A DNA stretch of 64,000 nucleotides, from assembly GCA_003132405.1 (NCBI GenBank), contig PKXQ01000081.1, positions 62,386 to 126,385 on the forward strand, written 5' to 3'. The notes beneath the pieces are model-generated. The model was not told where the DNA came from, searched no databases, and was given only the letters and a program-made list of their open reading frames with translations. Positions 1 through 8,501 of this stretch are shown here, piece after piece; the stretch's first letter is position 1; every line of letters begins with the position of its first letter. This stretch comes from Acidobacteriaceae bacterium. GTDB lineage: Bacteria > Acidobacteriota > Terriglobia > Terriglobales > Acidobacteriaceae. The position numbers and the translations under genes were made by a program.

Positions 1-1586
1 ATCCAGCCAAAGGCAAGCATCGCGGCGTGGTCTATTCCATCGCGCCGTCGGCAAAAGACGTAAACCTGATCTGGGCCGGAACCGACGACGGCGTGATCCA
101 AGTGACGCGCGACGGAGGCAAGAACTGGAAAAACGTCACTCCTCCCGAGATAACTCCGTGGAGCAAGATCGCTCAGCTGGACGCGTCGCACTACGATACC
201 GCAACTGTCTATGCCGCAGTGAATCGCTTCCGGCTGGACGACCTGCATCCTTATATCTATCGCACTCACGACGGCGGGAAAACTTGGCAGAAGATCGTCA
301 GCGGCCTGCCTGATAACGAGCCGGTCAACACGGTGAGAGAAGATCCCGAGCGCAAAGGACTGCTCTTCGCCGGCACCGAACGTACTGTCTACGTGACTTG
401 GGACGACGGCGATCACTGGCAGTCATTGCAGCGCAATCTGCCGCCAAGTTCGATCCGCGATCTAGTAGTCCATCATGACGACGTAGTCGTCGGAACTCAC
501 GGCCGTTCATTCTGGATTCTCGACAACATCACACCGCTGCGGCAGTTCAGTCCAGACGTTGCGAATGCTTCCGTGTATCTTTTCAAGCCGCAGCTAACCT
601 ATCGCGTGCGCCGCAACAACAACACCGACACGCCATTGCCTCCGGAAGAACCCGCAGGACAGAATCCTCCCGATGGAGCGATGATCGACTACTGGCTGAA
701 AACGCCCTCTGATGGCGCGATCACGCTGGAAATCGTCGATGCGGCGTCAGGAAAGGTCGTTCGCCATTTTTCGAGCGCCGATAAACCCGCGACAGTCGAT
801 CCAAAAAACTTCAATGTCCCGATGTATTGGGTGCGCCCCGCGCGAACGTTGTCGGCCGCCGCGGGCATGCATCGTTTCATCTGGAACATCGCCTATCCAG
901 CGCCCGACGTGCTCTCGCGCGACTATCCAATTTCGGCGATCTACCATGACACTCCGCTTCACCCGCTGGGAGCAACTGTTCTGCCTGGACACTACAAAAT
1001 CACGCTCACCGTCGGCGGCCAGAGCTACACCAAAATGCTCGACATAAAAATGGATCCGCGGGTAAAGACGACGCCCGTAGACCTGCGCCGTCAATTCGAA
1101 CTCGACCGAAAAATTGCCGACGCGCTGCACAAAGACTACGAAGCTCTCCAGCAGTTGCGCAGCCTGCGAGCGCAACTGAAGACGCCCACCAGCGCGCCCG
1201 ATGCGATCCAGAAAGCGGCGACCGATCTGCAAGCGAAAGCCACAACCATAGAGGGCGAAGGCGGCGGGTACGGCGCGCGCTTCCTGAGCACTCCCGAAGG
1301 CCGCACCTTGTCCCGCCTCAATAGCGGTTTCGGCGCACTGGTAAGCGCTCTAGATACCGCCGAGGCCGCCCCCACCACCCAGCAAGTAGAGATGTTCGGC
1401 GAACTGAACAAAGCGCTAGAAGAGCAGCTCTCAGCCTGGACCGAACTCAAATCGAAAGACATTCCAGCGCTGAACGACCAACTAAAGAAAGCAGGATCGC
1501 CGACGATCGATCCAGAGAAACTAGCTCCAGGCGCATCCAGCGAGGAGGAAACAACCACCCAAGATCGCGACCAAAACGAAGAATAG
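1..1586 (+). CDS. BNR/sortilin-type beta-propeller protein, 3' part
   Basis: The reading frame is open to the first base of the window, so the N-terminus, and any signal peptide, lies upstream. The visible ~527 residues begin with propeller blades carrying Asp-box-like motifs: TRDGGKNW, THDGGKTW and the looser TWDDGDHW. A beta-rich region and a helical, charged C-terminal third ending in a Glu/Gln-rich tail follow. Such proteins (VPS10/sortilin-like or 'glycosyl hydrolase' BNR proteins of about 1000 residues) are common and usually exported in Acidobacteria. No glycosidase active site can be confirmed in this part. The family call is firm from the Asp boxes; the enzymatic role is unknown. Confidence 0.8.
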   Translation, partial: PAKGKHRGVVYSIAPSAKDVNLIWAGTDDGVIQVTRDGGKNWKNVTPPEITPWSKIAQLDASHYDTATVYAAVNRFRLDDLHPYIYRTHDGGKTWQKIVSGLPDNEPVNTVREDPERKGLLFAGTERTVYVTWDDGDHWQSLQRNLPPSSIRDLVVHHDDVVVGTHGRSFWILDNITPLRQFSPDVANASVYLFKPQLTYRVRRNNNTDTPLPPEEPAGQNPPDGAMIDYWLKTPSDGAITLEIVDAASGKVVRHFSSADKPATVDPKNFNVPMYWVRPARTLSAAAGMHRFIWNIAYPAPDVLSRDYPISAIYHDTPLHPLGATVLPGHYKITLTVGGQSYTKMLDIKMDPRVKTTPVDLRRQFELDRKIADALHKDYEALQQLRSLRAQLKTPTSAPDAIQKAATDLQAKATTIEGEGGGYGARFLSTPEGRTLSRLNSGFGALVSALDTAEAAPTTQQVEMFGELNKALEEQLSAWTELKSKDIPALNDQLKKAGSPTIDPEKLAPGASSEEETTTQDRDQNEE

Positions 1587-1594
1587 AAGAATAA

Positions 1595-1668
1595 AGGGTG
1601 TCATCCTGAGCGAAGCGGCTGCTTAGCGAAGCAGCTGCGTAGTCGAAGGACCCCTATTGTGTCATCCG
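1595..1668. repeat. dispersed 'GTCATCCTGAGCGAAG' intergenic repeat
   Basis: The gap between the convergent BNR and TIR genes is filled by a sequence that starts GTGTCATCCTGAGCGAAG, contains a hairpin (GCTGCTT/AAGCAGC) and ends with GTCGAAGGACCCC and a second GTGTCATCC. From general knowledge this is a widespread intergenic repeat type in Acidobacteria and some other phyla. It may serve as a bidirectional terminator, but there is no T-run, so that is inference. Confidence 0.5.
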
Positions 1669-1670
1669 GT

Positions 1671-2765
1671 CTACGTCGCCTTCGGATCTTCTGTCTTCAG
1701 ATCGCGGAGCAACTTCTCAAACCCCTTCGCATAGGGGTCGTGGTTCTTCCAGTCGCTGAAATCGGGAATGAAGTATTCGCGAATCTCAACCGCCAAATCC
1801 TTTCCTTCGTCTGCATCGAAGAGCTCCCAATCCCGAATCGCCTCAAACGAAACCAGGCGAACAGGGAACAGCACACGCTTCCTCTCCGTCCGCTCCCGCT
1901 TGCGAGCCTTTCTGATTTCCGTCTTCACCCATTCGCTGCTCATGCTGCTAGGCGACAGAATCAGGAGCAGCCGCTCATACCTCCGTATCGCTTCGTCGAT
2001 TTGCTCATGAAGTTTCTTACCGCCCTGAACATTGTGCGGAGCGAACCAGCAGCGGACCCCTTTGTTCTGCAAATCCGCGTACAGGCGGTCGGCGAATTCC
2101 TGATCTTTGGTCGAGTAGCTGATGAAGCAGGAATAGAACTCAAGCGACTTCCCGGTGAGGGACCCCATATACTCAATAAAGTTTTCGGGAACGCCGGCCC
2201 CGCGCAAGAATGCCAACGGAATCTTGCCTTGGGAGCGGTAGATCGTGTCGATGCCGATCATCGACGGACCGCCATGCCGCACAGTCTCGAGGCCTTTCGT
2301 ATTGGCTAGATCGTTGTCTATGAAAGTCGTCCTGTCAATGGTCGTCCACGCCAGGTTCGCCCCGTCGAGGTCTGCCCCGTTGAGGTTCGCCGCGATGAGG
2401 TCCGCCCCGTCGAAGTTCGCTTGGCTCACGTCCGCCCTCCTGAGGTTCGCACCCTCGAGGTTCGCTGCAGTGAGGATCGCTCCTCTGAGGCGCGCCTTGT
2501 AGAGGCTCGCTAGAGTGAGATTTGTCCTGCTAAGGTCTGCCCCGGCGAGGTCCGCCCGCCCAAGGTCTACCCCGCCTGAGTATGCGAGCTCGTCGATTTC
2601 CCACCCAACCTTGGGTAGGAGTCTGTGGAGGTTGACCTTGCCAAGATCCGCCCCGCTGAGATCGGCCCCGCTGAGATCTGGGACTACTATGGCGTTCGAC
2701 AACCTCCAGCCATTCCAAGCCTCAACACCCTCCCTAAGTTTTGCGAGATGTTCACCGTTCGCCAT
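1671..2765 (-). CDS. pentapeptide-repeat protein with C-terminal TIR domain
   Basis: This 364-residue protein has two modules. Residues about 29-155 are pentapeptide repeats of the A(D/N)LxG type (for example LSGADLSGADL, ANLEGANLRRAD), expected to form a right-handed quadrilateral beta-helix. Residues about 209-345 are a TIR domain: FYSCFISYSTKD (strand A), RCWFAPHNVQGG (BB-loop region) and SSEWVKTEI, where Glu283 sits at the position of the catalytic Glu of NAD-cleaving TIRs such as SARM1. No signal peptide or TM segment is seen, so it is probably cytosolic. Bacterial TIR proteins often act in anti-phage defence by consuming NAD or making signalling nucleotides. That role is inference here, because no recognisable partner lies next to it. 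Confidence 0.85.
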   Translation of the reverse strand: MANGEHLAKLREGVEAWNGWRLSNAIVVPDLSGADLSGADLGKVNLHRLLPKVGWEIDELAYSGGVDLGRADLAGADLSRTNLTLASLYKARLRGAILTAANLEGANLRRADVSQANFDGADLIAANLNGADLDGANLAWTTIDRTTFIDNDLANTKGLETVRHGGPSMIGIDTIYRSQGKIPLAFLRGAGVPENFIEYMGSLTGKSLEFYSCFISYSTKDQEFADRLYADLQNKGVRCWFAPHNVQGGKKLHEQIDEAIRRYERLLLILSPSSMSSEWVKTEIRKARKRERTERKRVLFPVRLVSFEAIRDWELFDADEGKDLAVEIREYFIPDFSDWKNHDPYAKGFEKLLRDLKTEDPKAT

Positions 2766-2844
2766 GGCGCCAGCCTTTCATTGGCGCTCATCATATCCCG
2801 CCTTGACGAAGGCAGTAAATCGGCTAAGGGGAAACCATCTGGAG

Positions 2845-4251
2845 CTATGCCGGAAACTCCCGCCGCACATACTCCATAGCCGCCTCGCGCGACCCAAGTC
2901 TTCCCTCCAACTGCGCATCCTCCACCGCTCCCAGAATTTCCTTGAACCGCGGTCCCGGCTCATACCCCGCCTCAATCAAATCGCGGCCCGTGATCAGCGG
3001 AGCAGGCTGAATCGCCTCAGCCGGCATCGATTGCAATTGCTGGCGCACGTATTCATACGCTCCCAGCTGCCCGTGGCTGGAGAGGCTGTCCAGTCGGTGC
3101 AGTTCCATGTGCTCGTCGAAGGCGGGCAATCGCAGCAATTTCTTGAGCGTCGATTGATTCATCTGCTGCACCTGGCCAAAGCGCATGTGATGATCTACGA
3201 GCGCAAGAATCTGATCGGTGTCGTCGTTCGAGAAGCGCAGCCGGCGCAGGATTTCCGCGGCCATCTTCACTCCCACATCGACGTGGCCATCGAAGCGTAT
3301 ACGGTCGGGCGCCACGCGGAAAGTGGGCGGCTTGCCTACGTCATGCAGCAGCGCTCCCCAAGCCAGGGTCTTTGAAATAACACCGGAGGCGCCGGGTTGC
3401 AGCTTGTCGAGCAAAAGCAGCGTGTGCACAAAAACATCGCCTTCGGGATGATACTGCGGCGGCTGCTCGACTCCTTTCATGGCGGCAATTTCGGGCAGAA
3501 CTTCTTGCAAGAGGCCAGTCGTATCGAGTAATTGAAACGCCCGCCGAGCGTGGCCTTCGGTCAGCATTTTGGTGAGTTCTTCGCGAATGCGCTCGGCGGA
3601 TACCTGGTGAATTTTGCTGGCTAGCTTTTGAATCGCGCCCAGAGTCGCAGGTTCGATCTCGTAATCGAAGCGCGCGGCAAAGCGCACGGCGCGCAACATA
3701 CGGAGTTTGTCTTCGGCGAAACGCCGCTCGGGGTCGCCAATGGCGCGGATGATTCCGGCTTTGAGATCGGCGCGGCCGCCGACGAAATCGAGAATCTCGT
3801 TGGTGGCGGGATCAAGCATCATGCCATTGACAGTGAAATCGCGCCGCTTAACGTCTTCGCGAGGATCTTTGGTGAAGCGCACTTCATCAGGATGGCGCCC
3901 GTCTGAGTAGCCAACGTCAGAGCGGAAGGTGGCGACCTCGATTGCGCCACGGTGATGAGCGGAAGTTTCCTCAGCGCTTACCGAAGTGCTCGTCGCCGCA
4001 TTGTTCTCCGCATAGGGCACCAGCACGACTCCGAACTGCTCGCCGACTGCATAGGTCTGCGGAAAGATTTGCATGACCTGCTGCGGAGTCGCGTCGGTAG
4101 CTACGTCGTAATCGGCGGGCTCGCGGTTAAGAAGAAGGTCGCGGACGCATCCTCCGGCGAGATAAGCTCGGTGGCCGCGCGCACGCAAGGTGCGGATAAT
4201 CTCTTCGGCGAATTGTCTGGCGTTTGGCAAAAAGCACTCTGCATTCAGCAC
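2845..4251 (-). CDS. cca: CCA tRNA nucleotidyltransferase / poly(A) polymerase family protein
   Basis: The 468-residue product is a class II nucleotidyltransferase with an HD domain. It shows the GGCVRD motif (residues 33-38), the metal-binding DYDVATDAT (47-55), the head-neck motif around RRDFTVNGMMLDP, and an HD phosphohydrolase motif LLHDVGK near residue 305. These enzymes add or repair the tRNA 3' CCA end; some members are poly(A) polymerases and sequence alone does not separate them well. The start at 4251 lies inside a short tandem repeat, so the first residues MLNAEC are repeat-encoded. A TTG codon a few residues later could be the real start. Confidence 0.85.
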   Translation of the reverse strand: MLNAECFLPNARQFAEEIIRTLRARGHRAYLAGGCVRDLLLNREPADYDVATDATPQQVMQIFPQTYAVGEQFGVVLVPYAENNAATSTSVSAEETSAHHRGAIEVATFRSDVGYSDGRHPDEVRFTKDPREDVKRRDFTVNGMMLDPATNEILDFVGGRADLKAGIIRAIGDPERRFAEDKLRMLRAVRFAARFDYEIEPATLGAIQKLASKIHQVSAERIREELTKMLTEGHARRAFQLLDTTGLLQEVLPEIAAMKGVEQPPQYHPEGDVFVHTLLLLDKLQPGASGVISKTLAWGALLHDVGKPPTFRVAPDRIRFDGHVDVGVKMAAEILRRLRFSNDDTDQILALVDHHMRFGQVQQMNQSTLKKLLRLPAFDEHMELHRLDSLSSHGQLGAYEYVRQQLQSMPAEAIQPAPLITGRDLIEAGYEPGPRFKEILGAVEDAQLEGRLGSREAAMEYVRREFPA

Positions 4252-4277
4252 TCAGCACTCAGCATTCAGTAACAAGC
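4234..4277. repeat. short-unit repeat (CA)CTCAGCA/ATTCAGCA
   Basis: Several copies of a 7-8 bp unit (GCATTCAG, CACTCAG) lie in a row and cover the start codon of the tRNA nucleotidyltransferase. A second loose repeat, AGCTAATAGCTAAGAGCC and onwards, covers 4321-4360 just before tsaD. Both resemble the other short-unit repeats of this window. Confidence 0.6.
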
Positions 4278-4360
4278 AACCGGAGCGCTCGAGGTCAATT
4301 CGAAATCGTCTAAACTGAAGAGCTTGAGCTAATAGCTAAGAGCCAACAGCTCACAGCCAA

Positions 4361-5548
4361 ATGCCAATTATGCCTGATGCGTACATCCTCGGCATCGAAA
4401 GCTCCTGCGATGAGACAGGGGCAGCCGTGGTGCGCGCCGGGAGCGAGATTTTGTCGAATGTCGTGGCCTCGCAGATTGCCACGCACCAGCCATACGGCGG
4501 AGTGGTTCCCGAGTTGGCATCGCGCGAGCACCTGCGAGCGATTGTTCCGGTGGTGCGGCAGGCCCTGGCGGAGGCGGGACAGACCTACGCTTCGGTCGAC
4601 GCGATTGCGGTGACGCAAGGACCGGGGCTGGCCGGCGCTCTGCTAGTTGGCATCAGTTTTGCCAAGGCGCTGGCATTTGCGCTCGATAAACCTTTGATCG
4701 CTGTGAACCATCTCGAGGGCCACATTCACGCCGTCTTGCTCGAGCAGCGGCTCGGCGGAGAAGGTGAGCTGAATTTTCCAGTACTCGCGCTGGTTGTGTC
4801 AGGCGGACACACGCACCTTTATCTGGCCGAGGAGCGCGAGAATTTGTGGACCTATCGCAACATCGGCCACACGCGCGACGACGCTGCAGGAGAGGCGTTC
4901 GATAAGGTTGCGAAGTTGCTCGGGTTAGGCTATCCGGGCGGCCCGATCATCGACCGACTCGCAGCGCATGGAGATGCTCAAGCAGTGAAGTTTCAAGCTT
5001 CTCAAATCAAACACCGCGACCGTCGCGATCATCGACAAGACACGCGACAGGGCGAGGAAATGCAACCTCCGGCGCAAGCCGTTGGGCCAGATTTTGATTT
5101 TTCTTATAGCGGAATCAAAACGGCAGTTTTGCGTTACGTCGAGACGCACGACCTGAAGCCGGCGATCGCGGCGCGGCGACAGGCGCTGGCAGGAATCAGC
5201 TCGCCGACGGTAGAGGAGTTGCTGAAGGTTTGCGATCGGCAAACTCTTAATCTGATCGCGTCTTTTCAGCGGGCGATGGTCAATGACCTCGTGGCCAAGA
5301 CGCTCGCGGCCGCTCGGGAATATGAAGTTCGCACGCTTTTCGTCGGTGGAGGCGTGGCCTCCAACCGCGAATTGCGAAGCACGTTCGAGCGCGAAGCGGC
5401 CATGCAGGGATTGCCCGTTTATTTTCCGCCGCGCGCGCTTTCAACCGATAATGCGGCCATGATCGCGGCCGCCGCGTATCCGAAATTTCTGCGGCGTGAA
5501 TTCGTAGCAATGGATTTTTCGGCCGACGCTGGGATGGCACTGCGCTGA
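4361..5548 (+). CDS. tsaD: tRNA N6-adenosine threonylcarbamoyltransferase TsaD
   Basis: TsaD transfers the threonylcarbamoyl group to A37 of ANN-decoding tRNAs. Signatures are [10 protein letters not shown] (residues 11-20), the metal-binding HLEGH (117-121), [10 protein letters not shown], the [11 protein letters not shown] segment and [11 protein letters not shown] near the C-terminus. At 395 residues it is longer than the usual ~340, because of a charged insertion of about 35 residues at ~205-240 (rich in R, D and Q) before FDFSYSG. Two possible starts, 4361 and 4370, are three codons apart. It is transcribed divergently from the tRNA nucleotidyltransferase gene. Confidence 0.95.
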   Translation: MPIMPDAYILGIESSCDETGAAVVRAGSEILSNVVASQIATHQPYGGVVPELASREHLRAIVPVVRQALAEAGQTYASVDAIAVTQGPGLAGALLVGISFAKALAFALDKPLIAVNHLEGHIHAVLLEQRLGGEGELNFPVLALVVSGGHTHLYLAEERENLWTYRNIGHTRDDAAGEAFDKVAKLLGLGYPGGPIIDRLAAHGDAQAVKFQASQIKHRDRRDHRQDTRQGEEMQPPAQAVGPDFDFSYSGIKTAVLRYVETHDLKPAIAARRQALAGISSPTVEELLKVCDRQTLNLIASFQRAMVNDLVAKTLAAAREYEVRTLFVGGGVASNRELRSTFEREAAMQGLPVYFPPRALSTDNAAMIAAAAYPKFLRREFVAMDFSADAGMALR

Positions 5549-5624
5549 TCGTCGATATGCCCCTGTCGACAAAGGCAACTTCGAAACGTGCACTCCCGTC
5601 GCCTAATCGTTTACTCCGAACTCA

Positions 5625-6125
5625 TTACAACGCGTTTTTCAATTTCTTTGACTTCTCTTCCACGCCGCGCGCGAGTTTTTCTTTGTGGGCCACTAACTTT
5701 CCAGCGATCGAAGTGTCCGCCACGCCGAGAATCTGCGCCGCGAGAATACCTGCATTCGTGGCGCCGGGCTTGCCGATAGCAACCGTTGCCACCGGAATGC
5801 CGGCCGGCATCTGCACGGTTGCAAGCAGCGAATCCATGCCTTGCAGCGAAGTCGATGGAATGGGCACGCCGATCACGGGCAGCGTGGTGTGCGCCGCGAT
5901 CACGCCCGCCAGATGAGCCGCTCCGCCCGCGCCCGCAATAATCACACGGATACCGCGCTGGGCAGCCTGCCGCGCGTACTCAGCGGTGCGATCCGGCGAG
6001 CGATGCGCCGAAGTTACGTCCATCTCGTAGGCGATGCCAAATTCGTCGAGAGCCTTGCCCGCCTCGCTCATGATCTCCAGGTCAGAGTCACTGCCCATTA
6101 CGATTGATACTTGTGGTTTAGCCAT
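5625..6125 (-). CDS. purE: N5-carboxyaminoimidazole ribonucleotide mutase PurE
   Basis: PurE converts N5-CAIR to CAIR in purine synthesis. The 166 residues show the family motifs [14 protein letters not shown] and [10 protein letters not shown], with [13 protein letters not shown] and [15 protein letters not shown] towards the C-terminus. I chose the ATG at 6125 (MAKPQVS) over a longer frame starting at 6173, because it has a purine-rich AGAAGGGCGGGG directly upstream and matches family N-termini. It lies 62 bp downstream of purD on the same strand, so the two probably form an operon. No purK is seen nearby. Confidence 0.93.
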   Translation of the reverse strand: MAKPQVSIVMGSDSDLEIMSEAGKALDEFGIAYEMDVTSAHRSPDRTAEYARQAAQRGIRVIIAGAGGAAHLAGVIAAHTTLPVIGVPIPSTSLQGMDSLLATVQMPAGIPVATVAIGKPGATNAGILAAQILGVADTSIAGKLVAHKEKLARGVEEKSKKLKNAL

Positions 6126-6187
6126 CCCCGCCCTTCTATCTATGAATGTAATACTGGACTTCCGGACTCCCACCGATCAGGCGCAAA

Positions 6188-7462
6188 CTACTTCTTCTTC
6201 AGCGCCCGCGCCGCAATGTCCTTGCGATAATGCGCGCCGTCAAAACTAATCTTCGCGCAAGCTTCGTACGCACGCTCAACCGCTGTCTGCAATTCTGCGG
6301 CCCGCGCCGTTACGCCCAGCACGCGCCCCCCAGCTGTGTAGTAAGCCCCATCCCGCTTCGACGTCCCAGCGTGAAAGACTTTCACTCCGTCGAGCTTCGC
6401 AGCATAATCGAGTCCGCCAATCTTCTTCCCCACCTCATAGCTTCCTGGATAGCCGCCCGACGCCATCACAACGCAGACCGCCGCATCGCCTGACCATTTA
6501 AAATCGCCGTCGCTGGTGCGGCCGTCGATTGACGCCTCCATTGCCTCGAGCAAGTCGCTCTCCATGCGCATCAAAATCGGCTGCGTCTCCGGATCGCCAA
6601 AGCGGCAGTTGAATTCAAGCACCATCGGTCCGCGCGCCGTCATCATCAATCCGCAATAGAGAACACCCTTATACTCCGCTCCCTCGGCCTTCATGCCAGC
6701 GACGACAGGCCGCGCGATATGAGTGATGAGCCAGTCGCGCATCTTGTCGTCGACTACGGCCGGCGTAGTGTAAGCGCCCATGCCGCCGGTGTTCGGTCCG
6801 GTATCGCCATCGCCCGCGCGCTTGTGATCTTGCGCGGCAACCAGCGGCGCCACGCGCTCACCGTCGCTTACCACCAGAAACGACAGCTCGTCGCCTTGGA
6901 GAAATTCTTCCAGCACGACTCGCAAGCCCGCTTCCCCCAGCATCCGTCCGCTCAACATTTCAGCAGCGACGCTCGAAGCCTCATCCTTGCTCTGCGCAAT
7001 CACCACCCCCTTGCCGGCAGCCAGTCCATCGGCCTTCACCACGATCGGAGTATGAAAATGCGGCAGCGCTTCGCGCACCTCGTCGGAAGAGTTGCAGATC
7101 GCATAATGCGCCGTCGGAATGTGGTGGCGTTGTAGGAATTCCTTGGCAAAACTCTTGCTAGTCTCCAGCTGAGCCGCAGCCCTGGTAGGGCCGAAGGCAC
7201 GCCAGCCGCGCCGCTTAAATTCGTCGACCACGCCGAGCAGAAGCGGCAGTTCCGGCCCGACCACTGTGAGATCCGGTTGAATCTGGTTGGCCAGCGCGAC
7301 CATGGAGTCGAGGCTCTTGACGTCAACCGCGACGCACTCCGCATCGTCGGCGATGCCTCCGTTGCCCGGCGCGCAGTAGATTTTCGTCACCCGTGGCGAT
7401 TGCCGCAGCTTCCATACTAAAGCGTGCTCGCGCCCGCCGCCGCCGATGACCAGGATTTTCAT
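6188..7462 (-). CDS. purD: phosphoribosylamine-glycine ligase PurD
   Basis: PurD (GAR synthetase) joins phosphoribosylamine and glycine with ATP in purine synthesis. The 424-residue length is typical. The N-terminus MKILVIGGGGREHALVWKL is the family hallmark. An ATP-grasp domain follows, with VVKADGLAAGKGVV, GDTGPNTGGMGAY and FNCRFGDPETQ. It is the first gene of a purD-purE pair. The upstream gap to the divergent DtxR-type gene holds an inverted pair of a short repeat. Confidence 0.96.
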   Translation of the reverse strand: MKILVIGGGGREHALVWKLRQSPRVTKIYCAPGNGGIADDAECVAVDVKSLDSMVALANQIQPDLTVVGPELPLLLGVVDEFKRRGWRAFGPTRAAAQLETSKSFAKEFLQRHHIPTAHYAICNSSDEVREALPHFHTPIVVKADGLAAGKGVVIAQSKDEASSVAAEMLSGRMLGEAGLRVVLEEFLQGDELSFLVVSDGERVAPLVAAQDHKRAGDGDTGPNTGGMGAYTTPAVVDDKMRDWLITHIARPVVAGMKAEGAEYKGVLYCGLMMTARGPMVLEFNCRFGDPETQPILMRMESDLLEAMEASIDGRTSDGDFKWSGDAAVCVVMASGGYPGSYEVGKKIGGLDYAAKLDGVKVFHAGTSKRDGAYYTAGGRVLGVTARAAELQTAVERAYEACAKISFDGAHYRKDIAARALKKK

Positions 7463-7508
7463 AATTCAAACATTCAAGCGTAGGGGCGAACGGAGACGAT
7501 GTCAAACG

Positions 7509-7631
7509 AGAGATTGCAGAGGTCAGATTGAAGTTAGGGGAACTCATCATCTTCCGCGAAAGCTGTCTCACCGCTCGAGATGGAACCTCTGCGATCTCAC
7601 CTCTGCAATCTGACCTCTGACCTCTACAATG
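7509..7631. repeat. inverted pair of a 'GATTGCAGAGGTCAGATTG' repeat
   Basis: The left arm near 7510-7533 carries GATTGCAGAGGTCAGATTG. The right arm at 7584-7631 carries several inverse copies (ACCTCTGCGATCTCACCTC, CTGCAATCTGACCTC). The same motif occurs again as an inverted pair at 16623-16710, so this is a dispersed repeat family. It lies between the divergent purD and the DtxR-type gene. Confidence 0.7.
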
Positions 7632-7636
7632 TTTCA

Positions 7637-7664
7637 TTAACTGTGCTTAATCCCGCCGTATAAT
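7637..7664 (+). promoter_or_regulatory. predicted promoter of the DtxR-type gene (leaderless)
   Basis: A perfect -10 hexamer TATAAT (7659-7664) follows a fair -35 TTAACT (7637-7642) at 16 bp. The GTG start is only 8 bp after the -10, so transcription would begin at or next to the start codon. No Shine-Dalgarno sequence is present, which fits a leaderless mRNA. Confidence 0.55.
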
Positions 7665-7672
7665 CTTTCCAC

Positions 7673-8350
7673 GTGATAACCGTTTCCAAAGAGGACTACC
7701 TGAAGGCGATTCTCGGCGCCGAGAGCGAAGGTGAGACGGTGATCTCCGCAACTCTCGCGCACTGGCTCAAAGTTTCGCCGCCGGCTGTGACGATGGCAGT
7801 GCGAAGGCTAAAGAAGGACGGACTGGTCCGCGTGAATACCGACGGCCGCGTTCGCCTGACCGCTGCCGGACGAAAGATTGCCCGCAAATTGACAGTTCGT
7901 CACCACCTGATCGAACGCATGCTCGCCGAAATTTTCGGGATGGAATGGTACAAGGTGCACGACGAAGCCGAGCGTTTGGAGCACGCTGTCTCGCCCGATT
8001 TTGAAGCCAGGCTGCTGGCGAAACTCGGCGCTGGAGTCGCATGTCCGCACGGCAATCTGTCAGAGCTTGAGAGTCCCGCGAGCCGCCGCCGTCGTGGATT
8101 GCTCCTACTCGCTCAGGCCGAGCCTGGACAGAATTTTCAGGTGAGCGGAATCTATGAACGCGACCGCCATCTGCTCGAGTTCCTGGAGCAGCGGGGCATT
8201 CGTCCGGGAGCCAAGATACACGTCGCCCACCGCAATTACGACCAGACTCTGACCCTGACCACCGGCGTAGGCCGAGTTTCCCTGGGGTTATCTGCCGCGG
8301 AGAAGGTGTGGGTTAAGTCGGCGGATGGCAAGGTCGCTGCGAAAAGTTAG
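7673..8350 (+). CDS. DtxR/MntR-family metal-dependent transcriptional regulator
   Basis: The 225-residue protein has an N-terminal winged helix (about 1-65, with VSPPAVTMAVRRLKKDGLV as recognition region). A dimerisation and metal-binding domain follows (TVRHHLIERMLAEIF, HDEAERLEHAVS), then a C-terminal SH3-like FeoA domain (about 145-220). Family members repress metal uptake genes when Mn2+ or Fe2+ is bound. It sits directly before an NRAMP-like transporter with a DtxR-like box between them, so control of that gene is likely. Whether the metal is Mn or Fe cannot be told here. The GTG start follows from the promoter position. Confidence 0.88.
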   Translation: MITVSKEDYLKAILGAESEGETVISATLAHWLKVSPPAVTMAVRRLKKDGLVRVNTDGRVRLTAAGRKIARKLTVRHHLIERMLAEIFGMEWYKVHDEAERLEHAVSPDFEARLLAKLGAGVACPHGNLSELESPASRRRRGLLLLAQAEPGQNFQVSGIYERDRHLLEFLEQRGIRPGAKIHVAHRNYDQTLTLTTGVGRVSLGLSAAEKVWVKSADGKVAAKS

Positions 8351-8441
8351 ATATTGAGCCATATCAACGATCCCGTAAGCTGTCGCCATCCGAAAATCTA
8401 ATATCCGTAATCGCAAAAGCAATTAACCATAGTTTATTTGC

Positions 8442-8460
8442 TGAGGTATACTTAGGCTAA
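8442..8460 (+). promoter_or_regulatory. possible DtxR-type operator
   Basis: The string TGAGGTATACTTAGGCTAA lies about 40 bp upstream of the transporter start. It has a small palindromic core (GTATAC) and contains TTAGGCTAA, which resembles the inner part of the DtxR/IdeR consensus. The match is partial and the assignment rests mainly on the neighbouring regulator. Confidence 0.35.
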
Positions 8461-8501
8461 TTGTCCGCCGAGCGAATGCTGCCTCTCGCCTGCGTCAGCT
8501 A

